Assembly: GCF_004364345.1 (NCBI RefSeq)
Contig: NZ_SOCA01000001.1
Coordinates: 1,302,001-1,366,000 of the forward strand
DNA length: 64,000 nt
Source: Prosthecobacter fusiformis
Lineage (GTDB): Bacteria > Verrucomicrobiota > Verrucomicrobiia > Verrucomicrobiales > Verrucomicrobiaceae
Direction of reading: 5' to 3'
The stretch's first letter is position 1. The number at the start of each line of letters is the position of its first letter. Shown in pieces: positions 1 to 10,239 of the stretch. Below the pieces are notes generated by a model. That model worked only from the letters and a program-made list of their open reading frames with translations. It was not told the DNA's origin and searched no databases. The translations under genes were made by a program, and so were the position numbers.

Positions 1-1
1 C

Positions 2-1252
2 CGCACCTTTGCGACCGTGGATCACATCGTGCCGACGGATAGCCAGGTTTCCCCTTTTTCCGATCCGTTGGCTGAAGCCATGATCCAGGAGCTCAACAAG
101 AACGCCAAGGAATTTGGCGTCACCTATTTCAGCCTTTCCAGCGGCAAGCAGGGCATCGTCCACGTTGTCGGGCCGGAGCAGGGCATTACCCAGCCAGGCA
201 CCACGATCGCCTGCGGTGACTCCCATACCGCCACACACGGTGCCTTTGGTGCCATCGCTTTCGGCATCGGCACGACTCAAGTGCGGGACATCCTGGCTAC
301 ACAGACCATGGCTCTGAGCAAGATGAAGGTCCGCCGCATCAATGTGGAAGGCAAGCTCCGCCCGGGTGTTTACTCAAAGGACGTCGCCCTTCACATCATC
401 CGCCTTCTGGGCGCTGGAGGCGGTGTAGGTTACGCCTATGAATACGGTGGCAATGTGTTTGACGGTTTCACGATGGAAGAACGCATGACCGTCTGTAACA
501 TGGCCATCGAAGGCGGCGCCCGCTGCGGTTATGTGAATCCTGATGAGACCACCTTTGAATACCTCAAAGGCCGTCCTTATTCTCCTAAAGGTGATCAATG
601 GGACACCACCGTCGCCAAATGGCGCGAGACTGCATCGGATGCGGACGCCAAGTATGATGACATCGTCAACATCCGTGCCGAGGACATCCCGCCGACTGTG
701 ACCTGGGGCACCAGCCCTGACCAAGCGATCTCCGTCACTGAAAACGTGCCGACTGCGGAAAGCGCCACGACTGAGCCAGGACGCATTTCCATCCAGGACG
801 CGCTTGATTACATGAAGCTGCCCCCTGGCGAGCCCATCAAAGGCACCAAGATCGACGTGGCCTTCATCGGTTCTTGCACCAACGGTCGTCTCAGCGATTT
901 CCGCGAAGTAGCCAAGTTCATCAAGGGCAAGAAAGTGGCTGCGAACGTCAAGGCGATTGCTGTCCCAGGATCCCAGATCGTGGATGCCATGGCCCGTCAG
1001 GAAGGCCTGGATAAAGTCTTCTCCGAAGCTGGCTTCGAATGGCGTGGTGCAGGCTGCTCCATGTGCCTGGCCATGAATCCGGACAAGCTCGTGGGTGACC
1101 AGCTTTGTGCTTCCTCCAGTAACCGTAACTTCAAAGGCCGTCAGGGCAGCACCACGGGACGCACCGTTCTGATGTCACCCGTCATGGTGGCCGCCGCAGC
1201 GCTTACCGGCAGCATTGCCGACGCACGCGAGGTGTTCTCCATCGCGGGCTAA
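2..1252 (+). CDS. leuC: 3-isopropylmalate dehydratase large subunit, 5' partial
   Basis: Aconitase-family enzyme that isomerises 2- and 3-isopropylmalate in leucine biosynthesis, acting with LeuD in the cytosol. The frame is already open at base 2 and reads [13 protein letters not shown], so the true start lies left of the window; about 50 to 55 residues are missing compared with the usual 465 to 470. The three 4Fe-4S cysteines are visible: one in GSCTNGR (codon 875-877) and a CxxC pair in [11 protein letters not shown] (codons 1055 and 1064). Substrate-loop sequence [13 protein letters not shown] is intact. The next gene downstream is an unrelated esterase, so leuD is not immediately 3', unlike the common leuCD order. 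Identification is secure. Confidence 0.96.
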   Translation, partial: RTFATVDHIVPTDSQVSPFSDPLAEAMIQELNKNAKEFGVTYFSLSSGKQGIVHVVGPEQGITQPGTTIACGDSHTATHGAFGAIAFGIGTTQVRDILATQTMALSKMKVRRINVEGKLRPGVYSKDVALHIIRLLGAGGGVGYAYEYGGNVFDGFTMEERMTVCNMAIEGGARCGYVNPDETTFEYLKGRPYSPKGDQWDTTVAKWRETASDADAKYDDIVNIRAEDIPPTVTWGTSPDQAISVTENVPTAESATTEPGRISIQDALDYMKLPPGEPIKGTKIDVAFIGSCTNGRLSDFREVAKFIKGKKVAANVKAIAVPGSQIVDAMARQEGLDKVFSEAGFEWRGAGCSMCLAMNPDKLVGDQLCASSSNRNFKGRQGSTTGRTVLMSPVMVAAAALTGSIADAREVFSIAG

Positions 1253-1336
1253 GCAGTCAGTTTGGTGTCTTTTGTATCGGTTTCAGATACATAACCAGGG
1301 AAGAAAAGGCATGAGTGATGGGTACTCTCCATCCTC

Positions 1337-3442
1337 ATGTCCAGTATTCCGAGCACCCACCGCCGTGACTTCCTACAGACCACAGGTCTGAGCCTCCTCA
1401 GTCTGCCAGTGCTCTCCCAGTTGGGCGGCCCGGCAGCCATCGCTGCGGAAGCCGCTGGCAAAGCGACTTCCCCTGAGTCCCTGCCTCCGCTGAACCGCTT
1501 TCCGCGCATGATGCAGGAATGGCTGATTGATCAGGTACGGGAAGCAGAATCACGCGGCAATGCCAGGCGGGATACTCTCAAAACCCGGGCTGACGCTGAG
1601 GCGTATGTGAAGTCTGTTCAGGAGCGTATTCGCCAGTGCTTTGGCCCTATGCCGGAAAAGACTCCGTTGAACGCCAGGGTGACCGGCACAGTGGTGAGGG
1701 ATAACTACCGCATTGAAAACATCATCTTCGAAAGCCGTCCCGGATACCTGGTGACGGGCAATCTATACCTGCCGTCTGGCCTCGGCGGGAAGAGGCCAGC
1801 GACCATTGGCGTCTGCGGACATTCGGCCAATGGCAAAGCTGCGGAAAGTTATCAAGGCTTTGCTCAGGGGCTGGCCCTCCAGGGTCATATCTGCTTCCTC
1901 ATTGACCCAGTGGGACAAGGGGAGCGCTTTCAATATCTGAAGGATGGCAGCCTGAAGTCTCGCCTCGGTGGCGGCACCTCAGAGCACATCCAAATGGGCA
2001 ATAACCAGACCTTGGTCGGCGAATTCCTGGGGGCTTGGTTCGCCTGGGATGGCATTCGCGCTCTCGATTATCTGCTGACTCGTGATGAAGTGGACACGAA
2101 CCACCTTGGCATTACTGGCAATTCCGGCGGTGGCACGCAGACCACTTGGCTCTGCGGTCTGGAGCCACGTTTCACCATGGGCGCACCCTCCTGTTTTGTG
2201 ACCACCTTCCGCCGGAATGTGGAAAACGAGCTGCCTGCAGATACCGAGCAGTGTCCGCCCCAGGCCCTGGCCCTGGATTTAGACCATTCAGACTTTCTCG
2301 CCGCCATGGCTCCAAAGCCAGTTATCATCCTGGCCCAGGAAAAAGATTTCTTCGATGCACGGGGTTCTATCGAGGCCTATGAGCGGCTAAAATCATTATA
2401 TACCTTGTTAGGCAAACCTGAGAACATCCAGCTCCATATTGGGCCAGATCCCCACGGGTACTCGCAGCCCAACCGCGAAGCAATGTACCGCTTCTTCAAC
2501 AAGGTGACCGGAGTCTCCGATGTCCAAGCAGAGCCAGCCCTGACGCTTGAGAAGGACGAGACTCTTCAATGCTCCCCTGAGGGTCAGGTGGCAAACCTCA
2601 AATCCCGTACTCTGATGTCCTTCACCCAGGACAAGGCCAAGATCCAGAGCCAGGGAAGGAAGAGTTTGAAAGGGGAAGCGTTAACAACAGAGCTGCGCGA
2701 TGTACTACGGCTACCAGATCTGCCTGCCACCGCACCTGACTATGGCATCCTGCGCAGCGCAGGCACTCGCAAATACCCTGCTAAAACTTACTGCACGTAC
2801 ACCGTCGAAACCGAGCCTGGCATCCAAGCGCTGGTGACCCGCATTCAGGAAGAGGCACTGACCTCCCGGATGCCAGGGGCTGCCAAGAAAGCAGTGCTCT
2901 ATGTATCCCACCGCTCCGCAGATGCCGAGTTGCGAAATGAATCTTTCGTTCAGGACCTTATCACCGCAGAACCCGAAGCCGCCTTCTATGCCTGCGATGT
3001 CCGTGGCATCGGCGAATCCCAGCCAAACACCTGCGGATCAAATCAGTTCCTGCGTCCCTATGGCAGCCAGTATTTTTATGCAGCCCATGGCCTTATGCTA
3101 AATCGTCCTTTGTTAGGCCAGCGGGTCTTTGATGTCCTTCGTGTCATCCAGGCTCTGCGAGCAGCCGGGCATCAGGAGATTCATCTGGCTGGACGCGGCT
3201 GGGGTGCACTGCCTGCGGCTTTCGCGGCGCTGCTTTCTACAGATGTGAAACAGGTGACGCTCAAGAATGCGCTGTCTTCCTATCAAGACGTGGCAACAGA
3301 TCCTGAGTACCAGTGGCCGTATGCATTCATGCTGCCCAATGTGCTCACGCATTTTGACTTACCGGATTGCTACGCAGCACTCGCTGGCAAGAAGCTGCGA
3401 AACCTGGAACCCTGGGGCGCACAGGAAGGCATGAAGGAATGA
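1337..3442 (+). CDS. Tat-exported alpha/beta hydrolase, acetyl-xylan-esterase-like
   Basis: 701-residue exported hydrolase. The N-terminus has a twin-arginine signal (RRDFLQTTG at residues 9-17, then a hydrophobic stretch ending near AIAAEA), so the folded protein should cross the membrane by Tat. A first alpha/beta hydrolase core carries the nucleophile elbow GNSGGG (Ser263), a likely acid in the AQEKDFFD segment and a His in DPHGYSQ. The protein then continues for about 300 residues into a second, hydrolase-like half that lacks an evident GxSxG motif, which may be a degenerate duplicate. Large exported esterases of this type are frequent in Verrucomicrobia and Planctomycetes and are thought to deacetylate polysaccharides; the substrate here is unknown. 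It stands alone, 84 bp after leuC. Confidence 0.8.
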   Translation: MSSIPSTHRRDFLQTTGLSLLSLPVLSQLGGPAAIAAEAAGKATSPESLPPLNRFPRMMQEWLIDQVREAESRGNARRDTLKTRADAEAYVKSVQERIRQCFGPMPEKTPLNARVTGTVVRDNYRIENIIFESRPGYLVTGNLYLPSGLGGKRPATIGVCGHSANGKAAESYQGFAQGLALQGHICFLIDPVGQGERFQYLKDGSLKSRLGGGTSEHIQMGNNQTLVGEFLGAWFAWDGIRALDYLLTRDEVDTNHLGITGNSGGGTQTTWLCGLEPRFTMGAPSCFVTTFRRNVENELPADTEQCPPQALALDLDHSDFLAAMAPKPVIILAQEKDFFDARGSIEAYERLKSLYTLLGKPENIQLHIGPDPHGYSQPNREAMYRFFNKVTGVSDVQAEPALTLEKDETLQCSPEGQVANLKSRTLMSFTQDKAKIQSQGRKSLKGEALTTELRDVLRLPDLPATAPDYGILRSAGTRKYPAKTYCTYTVETEPGIQALVTRIQEEALTSRMPGAAKKAVLYVSHRSADAELRNESFVQDLITAEPEAAFYACDVRGIGESQPNTCGSNQFLRPYGSQYFYAAHGLMLNRPLLGQRVFDVLRVIQALRAAGHQEIHLAGRGWGALPAAFAALLSTDVKQVTLKNALSSYQDVATDPEYQWPYAFMLPNVLTHFDLPDCYAALAGKKLRNLEPWGAQEGMKE

Positions 3443-3463
3443 AGCTACAGACACCTCGCAGCC

Positions 3464-3937
3464 TCACTTATTGTTAGGCGGCATTGCACCGTGCTTCTTT
3501 GCCAAAGCGATTCCGCTTTCGATAATGCGGCTGCGCAACTGCGCCAAACAGGCTTTCCAGGTGGCTTTGCTGACGGGTATGTACCGCTCACTGCCATCTG
3601 GAAAGACCCGAGTTTCAAAGATGTTGCTGGGTTGCTGGATGATCTCATCATAAAGTCCGTGAATGAAAAAGGTGCGGACATCGGCACCATCTGGCCAGGG
3701 GCTTGGCTGGCCATTGGCTTCATGAATAGCCGCATCCAGAGCGCTGAGAATTTCCACGGGAGAGAGGGTGATTTTGAGCGGCTTGCCACTTTCAAGATAG
3801 TCACTCATGACGATTTGGAGCTTACCAATCACCGCCTCGATTTGACTTAGATTCGGTCTATCCTGTCCCTGGATCAGCCGCTTCAGTTCACTTTCGTTTT
3901 TAAGAGGTGTCGAATCGCTTCGGGATGAGTCACTCAT
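3464..3937 (-). CDS. hypothetical protein, 157 aa
   Basis: I do not recognise a family. The product is a soluble 157-residue protein with a polar N-terminus (MSDSSRSDSTPLKNESE), no signal peptide and no membrane segment. The middle is probably helical (SPVEILSALDAAIHEANG) and a short beta-rich patch (ETRVFPDGSERYIPVS) sits near residue 110. It is convergent with the esterase, 21 bp from its stop. I prefer this strand because the overlapping plus-strand frames give low-complexity, non-protein-like translations, whereas this one has a normal mix of charged and hydrophobic residues. Function unknown. Confidence 0.6.
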   Translation of the reverse strand: MSDSSRSDSTPLKNESELKRLIQGQDRPNLSQIEAVIGKLQIVMSDYLESGKPLKITLSPVEILSALDAAIHEANGQPSPWPDGADVRTFFIHGLYDEIIQQPSNIFETRVFPDGSERYIPVSKATWKACLAQLRSRIIESGIALAKKHGAMPPNNK

Positions 3938-4004
3938 TCATCCGTTTTTCAACCAACCCAGTGAGATGGGCAAGTATAGATTATGCTTGTTCTGCCACAC
4001 TTGC

Positions 4005-5216
<1,212 letters not shown>

Positions 5217-5218
5217 AT

Positions 5219-5262
5219 AACGCAATACATTTGCGTTATTAATTACGCAAGTAAATTGCATT
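5219..5262 (-). promoter_or_regulatory. tandem 19-bp inverted-repeat operator, candidate Zur boxes
   Basis: Two inverted repeats of the form WACGCAA-N5-TTGCRTT lie 25 bp apart directly in front of the CobW-type GTPase. Box 1 is AACGCAATACATTTGCGTT (5219-5237, perfect arms). Box 2 is TACGCAAGTAAATTGCATT (5244-5262, two mismatched pairs). Box 1 ends 2 bp before the chosen start codon, so a bound repressor would cover the transcription start. The double dyad in front of a YciC/ZigA homologue suggests a Fur-family zinc repressor; the regulator itself is not in the window. The remaining spacer to 5522 is AT-rich and shows no gene. Confidence 0.6.
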
Positions 5263-5522
5263 AAAGGTGTTTAGATTCTTATTTCCTCACCTTATAAACG
5301 ATCTCATGTTTGGAATTGGTGTATTTCATTTTAACAGAAGCCCTGGAATATCTCGAAAATTTGATTTTCTCTGGTGGATATATCATTGGCTCTCAAAACT
5401 GGCCTGCGGCGTATCAAGGATGAGAACATATCAATCTTGTGATAAAGTTTCGGCTTATTTTTGAATCACCTTTAGTTTATCACCAACGCGCACGTTTAAA
5501 GAAGCACCTAAAGCATACGAAA

Positions 5523-5550
5523 AAGGCCGGGAGCAAATGCTCCCGGCCTT
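5523..5550 (-). terminator. rho-independent terminator of the autotransporter gene
   Basis: A perfect 12-bp stem (5523-5534 with 5539-5550) with a 4-base loop, followed on the minus strand by a run of T. It lies 28 bp past the stop of the gene ending at 5579. Confidence 0.85.
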
Positions 5551-5578
5551 CGAATTTGTGGCTGGTTATCCGTTCAAA

Positions 5579-7915
5579 TTAGAACTTCATCAGCACACCC
5601 AGGCTGCCACCGAAGACAGGGTCTTCACCGCTGGTGGAGGTCATGACGCTGGATGTCAGAGTGATCTTCTCATTCAGAGCGTAGTTAAAATCGATACCCA
5701 TGTGCAGCCAGTCTTGCTGGATCTGCTGGCCGGGGAGATTGAAGTTAAACAGACCCACAACCTGACCGGATGTGACTGCTCCAGACTGGTCGAAGCGATG
5801 GACACCTTCAGCACGCAGACGAAGCAGAGCTTTGCCGCTGCAGAAAGTGCGGGCTGCGGAGAGACCGTAGCGGATTTCCTGCGCTGTGTGGCCCTGGTCG
5901 TCATAATCAACTGGGAAACCACCGCCGCTTTCCGTATAGCCATCGGCTTCCGTGCGGTTAACTGTGTATTCCAGTTTTGGAGTGATGCCGAAGCCTGCGA
6001 CTTTGACTGCGTCCAGCCAGTCAACGCGGAAGCGAAGGCTGCTAGAGATCACGTCGGTGCTGCCACTGGAGGTATCCAGAGCGCCGCCGTTGTTGTATTT
6101 GCGGTCGATGTCTGCATCCCAGCTACCGATGGCACCTGTGATGGTGAAGACGACAGGCAGTTTGGTCGGCTTGAAGCTCAGCTCGCTGAGGAGATACTGG
6201 CCGTTCATGTCCATGTCACCGCCATTGGCGAGATCCTGTGTAACCCAGCTCTGACCGATGCCCAGACCGGCCATCAGTTGCTTGTCGAAGAAATCAACGG
6301 CACCGCCGACTTCAGCCAGACCTGAATTGAGATCATTGCGATCATAGCGGGCAAAGTCACCTGTGGCCCAGGCGTGGCGGTTAGCACCCATCATCTGAAG
6401 AGGGATGTGGTGAGCACCGTGCATGGTCAGATTGAGAAGGCTGAATGCGCTGGCCGCAGGAGCCTGGGAGGCGGCTGTGGTCGGAAGGAACTCGTCAGGG
6501 TTGATCGCCCCACTGCCTTCACGGGCAATGTAGCCAAAGTCTTCGCTGTCCGCGATGCTGGGTCCGCCTGTTGGTCTGCGGTCGTAAGCTCTGCCAGTCA
6601 CCACTTTACCGTCTTCGCTGATGGCCTGTGCCGTGGCGAAATTCCACTTACCGAGTTCCACGCCGCTGTCTTCCAGCCATTGAGCGATGGTGCGTGTTCC
6701 CTGGGAAGCACTGTAGATAAAGCCAACTCTGGAGGAATCAGAGATATTTGGCGTAACGACATTGCCAGGAACGGTGTAATAAATCGTATTGTTACCGACC
6801 ACCCGGCCATTGTTGCTGACGCCGTTAGCGGTGCCACTATCGGCATACCCTTCATCGACATTGCCTGCAAGAAGAGGGATTTCCTTCATGCCACCTGCAT
6901 CCGTGTAGATGAAAGGTACCGTCGTAGTGGGTCTGCCAAGGATTCCAGACGTGGTTACGGTCAGTTCTGCTTCAGATTCACCCACAATGTATTTGCCATT
7001 GCGGCTGATGTCATGGGCAGCGCTGTAGCCATCCTCAATGAGAGAACCCAGATCTTCTGCACCGACGGAGTAATCCGTGACCAGCACGTCATTCTGGACA
7101 TCCAGATTCCATGACACGGCACGGGTGTTTCCTTCACCATCTTCCGAATACCCGACGGCACGCTTGCCGTCACCCGACATGGCCAGAGCCTCGGTCTCAT
7201 CGGAATCACCACTGAGTGCACCCAGAATGTAGGGGGTGGTCCAGCCCTGATTTTTCCACCAGAGAGCACGCAAGATCTCGTCACAGCCGTCGTCATACCA
7301 AGCACTGCCGACCGCAGATCCACCGGCATCGCTCACATCATAAGCGACTTCGTACTCACCATCCTCGGATGTCAGTGCGGTCAAAGTGTTGGTCTGACGA
7401 TCCAGGATGAACGCTGAATGTACTGAAGTGGTGATTGTCGAAGGGCCAGAGGTTGAGACTGTTGGTGGCTCTGTGCTAGGTGGCTCTGTGCTAGGTGGCT
7501 CTGTGCTAGGTGGCTCTGTGCTAGGTGGCTCAGTCGGTGGGATAACCTCCGTCACAGTATCCACACGCATAGCACCCACCACATACCTGCCAGTCTGGCT
7601 GATACCATAAGGGTTCAGATAAGTCGTGACTGGTGAGATGCAGACGATTCCGCCCACGGAATAAATGTCTGTCGTACCGCTTTCCCAGGTCCAGACAAAA
7701 CCAGTATCACCATAGGCACTAGGCCCTTCTGCAAACGGCTCTATCCCGATGACCGTTTTACCATCACCACTGATATTGGTGGGGTCAAAAGACACACCCA
7801 CGACATAGGGTTGTGGCTCTGGCTCCGGTTCGGGTAGAGAAGGTTCACTATACAGATTAAGCATACTGCCGAAAAGGGCAGCAGCCATAAGGATGGGAGT
7901 GTGTTGTGTTTTCAT
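5579..7915 (-). CDS. autotransporter beta-barrel protein with HAF-like repeats
   Basis: 778-residue outer-membrane or surface protein. The N-terminus MKTQHTPILMAAALFG looks like a signal peptide, followed by a Pro/Glu-rich linker. Residues about 30 to 430 contain repeated HAF-type blocks built on 'S.DGK.VVG' (for example MSGDGKRAVGYSED, ISEDGKVVTGRAYD), predicted beta-propeller-like passenger repeats. A PPSTE tandem stretch lies near residue 135. From about 490 the sequence becomes an alternating amphipathic barrel and ends in a terminal Phe (GVLMKF), as autotransporter and OMP barrels do. Monocistronic, with its own terminator at 5523-5550. The passenger ligand is unknown. Confidence 0.8.
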   Translation of the reverse strand: MKTQHTPILMAAALFGSMLNLYSEPSLPEPEPEPQPYVVGVSFDPTNISGDGKTVIGIEPFAEGPSAYGDTGFVWTWESGTTDIYSVGGIVCISPVTTYLNPYGISQTGRYVVGAMRVDTVTEVIPPTEPPSTEPPSTEPPSTEPPSTEPPTVSTSGPSTITTSVHSAFILDRQTNTLTALTSEDGEYEVAYDVSDAGGSAVGSAWYDDGCDEILRALWWKNQGWTTPYILGALSGDSDETEALAMSGDGKRAVGYSEDGEGNTRAVSWNLDVQNDVLVTDYSVGAEDLGSLIEDGYSAAHDISRNGKYIVGESEAELTVTTSGILGRPTTTVPFIYTDAGGMKEIPLLAGNVDEGYADSGTANGVSNNGRVVGNNTIYYTVPGNVVTPNISDSSRVGFIYSASQGTRTIAQWLEDSGVELGKWNFATAQAISEDGKVVTGRAYDRRPTGGPSIADSEDFGYIAREGSGAINPDEFLPTTAASQAPAASAFSLLNLTMHGAHHIPLQMMGANRHAWATGDFARYDRNDLNSGLAEVGGAVDFFDKQLMAGLGIGQSWVTQDLANGGDMDMNGQYLLSELSFKPTKLPVVFTITGAIGSWDADIDRKYNNGGALDTSSGSTDVISSSLRFRVDWLDAVKVAGFGITPKLEYTVNRTEADGYTESGGGFPVDYDDQGHTAQEIRYGLSAARTFCSGKALLRLRAEGVHRFDQSGAVTSGQVVGLFNFNLPGQQIQQDWLHMGIDFNYALNEKITLTSSVMTSTSGEDPVFGGSLGVLMKF
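7464..7530. repeat. 15-bp perfect tandem repeat, four copies plus a partial
   Basis: The unit GGTGGCTCTGTGCTA is repeated identically at 7464, 7479, 7494 and 7509 with a partial fifth copy. On the coding (minus) strand it gives repeated STEPP units in the autotransporter. Identical DNA copies and a length divisible by three suggest recent slippage that changes linker length without shifting frame. Confidence 0.95.
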
Positions 7916-8075
7916 TTGGGAGAGGTACCAACGTGGTAAAGTATTTGCGTATTTAAGGAAGGCAAAAGCTTTTTTTGATAAAATATAATCGCAATAATTT
8001 CAATAGATTCAGCTTGCGATCCCTCAGCCCATTGAATTGTAACCTCGCAAATTTTTTAGCGCTTCTTATTGGGAG

Positions 8076-10055
8076 ATGCTCAAGCGCCTACCGATTTTCC
8101 TCTCCTTTTTTTGCTTCTCCAGCGCGGCCCTGGCAGACCCCACCTCTGTAGAACTGATCTTAGATTGCTCCGGCTCCATGTGGAATAAACTCAGTGATGG
8201 CCGCTACCGCATTGATGCTGCCAAGCAGGTGCTGAGCGAATTCATCGCCACGGCTCCGGAAAAAGAAGACCTCCACATCGGGCTCCGGCTATACGGTTCC
8301 AAGATCTCACATCGCGAGCCAGGGGCATGCGAGGACACGGTACTGGTGCTGCCGATGGAGGGATTTCAGCGAACGCAGATGCTGCAATATGTGAAGGAAG
8401 CCCGCGCCATCGGTGCGACGCCGCTGGCCATTTCTCTGAATGCGGCGGCGGATGATTTTACGAAGCCTGGCAAGAAGCAGGTCATCGTTTTCACCGATGG
8501 TGAAGAATCCTGTGGGGGCGATGTCGCCGCTGCTCTAGCCCGGCTGAAATCTCAAGGCATCGATGCAGATGTGCGGATCATCGGCATTGGCTTGCCCAAG
8601 GCTGTGGCGGAGCGTTTCGCCATCCTGGCCCCCATCGAAAATGCAGACAGTGTAGCCAAGCTGGCGGAGGCATTGAAGAACGCCACCTCCACCACCGTGA
8701 CCCCACCTGCGGCACCTGTGGTGACCAAGGAAAAAGTGACTGTGCGCGTGATGAAAAATGGGGAACCGCTAATCGAAGGCGGAGTCTCCCTGATGAGTGT
8801 GGAAAAAGTGGCGATGAACCTCGTGAAAGGGGAAGAACCCGGCACCTGGCAGGCCGAGCTGCCACCCGGACTCTACACGGCCACCGTGACACCTGCGGGC
8901 CGCCGTTTTCCAGACCTGGGAGTGGCCAGGGGCGCGGACAATACTTTCATCCTGGATGTCACCGAGATGCCGAAAGTAACCATCGAGATCCCCAATGAGG
9001 AGATCACCGTATTCCAGGAATTCACACTGATGTTTAAAGGAGCGAACGGCGTGGGAGATCAATACATCATCCTGGCTCCTGTGGGTTCCCCGGATTCCGC
9101 GCAGCCAAATCTGCGCGATGCCATCGGCAAAGAAGCAACGATGACCATGTGGGCACCCGATCTGCCCGGCATGTATGAAGCACGCTTTACCCAAAAAGGA
9201 GCCGATTATCAAAACGTGCTCTGTGGCCGCTCCAAGCCTTTCGAGGTCAAGATGCCTGCGGTAACGCTGGAACTTCCTGCCCTCGTCGCAGCGAGTACGC
9301 CGATGACTGTGAAGTTCAAAGCCCCTGTGCAACACAGTGACTGGATCGGCTGGGTCAAGGCCGGCGCTGCTGATGGTGAGTATGCCATTTATGCCCGCCC
9401 ATCTGATCAAAGCGACCAGGTGGAGTTACATGCACCGGCTGAACCCGGGGACTATGAAATGCGCTATTCCAATGATGGTGCCATCACTCCCTTTGCCCGC
9501 AAGGCATTCAAGGTGGAAGGAGCCGTCATAGCTCTGGAAGCTCCAGATTCTGCCATGGCGGGTGCCTATGTTGACATCGGCTGGAAGGGCGCACCCGACC
9601 TGGCCCACATCTACATCACCATCGTGGAGAAAGGCTCCTCACCTGGCTCTTATAACGACTACCAGCGGCTGGGCAGCGGACAGAATACGCTCAAGGTCCA
9701 GGCTCCACGCAAGACAGGTGACATGGAAATCCGCATCAATGATGAGAAGCAGCAAAAGGTTCTCTTTTCACGCCCCATCAAAATCACTGAGATGAAGGCC
9801 ACCGTGGCAGGCCCTGCGGAAGCGGCAGCTAAAAGCACCCTCAACATCACATGGACTGGCCCGGCCGGAGGCGGAGACTTCGTGACCATCGTCAAAGCTG
9901 GGGCCGGTGACAGCGAGTATCTGAATTACTTCTACACCAAGGAATCCGCAGCCACCATGGACCTCATCTTACCGGAAGAAGCAGGTGCCTATGAACTGCG
10001 TTATGTCACTGGGGATAACCAGGTCATTGCGCGGCAAGCGGTCACAGTAAAATGA
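8076..10055 (+). CDS. secreted VWA-domain protein with four tandem beta repeats
   Basis: 659-residue exported protein. A signal peptide (residues 1-20, cleavage after SSAALA) leads into a von Willebrand factor A domain to about residue 200 with an intact MIDAS start D30-C-S32-G-S34 and FTDGEESCGG near 139. A linker domain follows, then four repeats of about 90 residues starting near 300, 391, 481 and 571. Each repeat has a pattern of W/F-x-G...I.IV..G and ends in a 'PG.YE.RY' turn. VWA domains of this kind bind protein ligands through a divalent cation; the repeats probably form a rod of Ig-like units. GGGAG precedes the ATG. No operon partner is apparent. Partner unknown. Confidence 0.8.
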   Translation: MLKRLPIFLSFFCFSSAALADPTSVELILDCSGSMWNKLSDGRYRIDAAKQVLSEFIATAPEKEDLHIGLRLYGSKISHREPGACEDTVLVLPMEGFQRTQMLQYVKEARAIGATPLAISLNAAADDFTKPGKKQVIVFTDGEESCGGDVAAALARLKSQGIDADVRIIGIGLPKAVAERFAILAPIENADSVAKLAEALKNATSTTVTPPAAPVVTKEKVTVRVMKNGEPLIEGGVSLMSVEKVAMNLVKGEEPGTWQAELPPGLYTATVTPAGRRFPDLGVARGADNTFILDVTEMPKVTIEIPNEEITVFQEFTLMFKGANGVGDQYIILAPVGSPDSAQPNLRDAIGKEATMTMWAPDLPGMYEARFTQKGADYQNVLCGRSKPFEVKMPAVTLELPALVAASTPMTVKFKAPVQHSDWIGWVKAGAADGEYAIYARPSDQSDQVELHAPAEPGDYEMRYSNDGAITPFARKAFKVEGAVIALEAPDSAMAGAYVDIGWKGAPDLAHIYITIVEKGSSPGSYNDYQRLGSGQNTLKVQAPRKTGDMEIRINDEKQQKVLFSRPIKITEMKATVAGPAEAAAKSTLNITWTGPAGGGDFVTIVKAGAGDSEYLNYFYTKESAATMDLILPEEAGAYELRYVTGDNQVIARQAVTVK

Positions 10056-10239
10056 ACTTTCGATGGCCCGCTAACCAATGATGCTGTCAATACCATTAGT
10101 TGAAGTACGACATTCTGAAGAATAAACTGGAAGTTTTAAAAACGCCATGGCCACGCCAGTGCCTGGATAGTCCATCGACAGAGCAGAGTCTTCCCGCAAC
10201 AGAGGAAAGCTGAAGGGAGCAGGCTTCGTTTGAGAGGAG

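Noticed and set aside
5267..5464. A 65-codon frame in the spacer between the GTPase and autotransporter genes.
   Set aside because: It starts in the GTPase operator region, is AT-rich with no family-like pattern, and the spacer looks like promoter sequence.
7464..7530. A CRISPR-like array at the tandem repeat.
   Set aside because: The 15-bp units are contiguous, with no spacers, in frame in a coding sequence.
7984..7989. TATAAT upstream of the VWA gene as a promoter.
   Set aside because: No -35-like hexamer at 16 to 18 bp; in AT-rich DNA the hexamer alone is not evidence.
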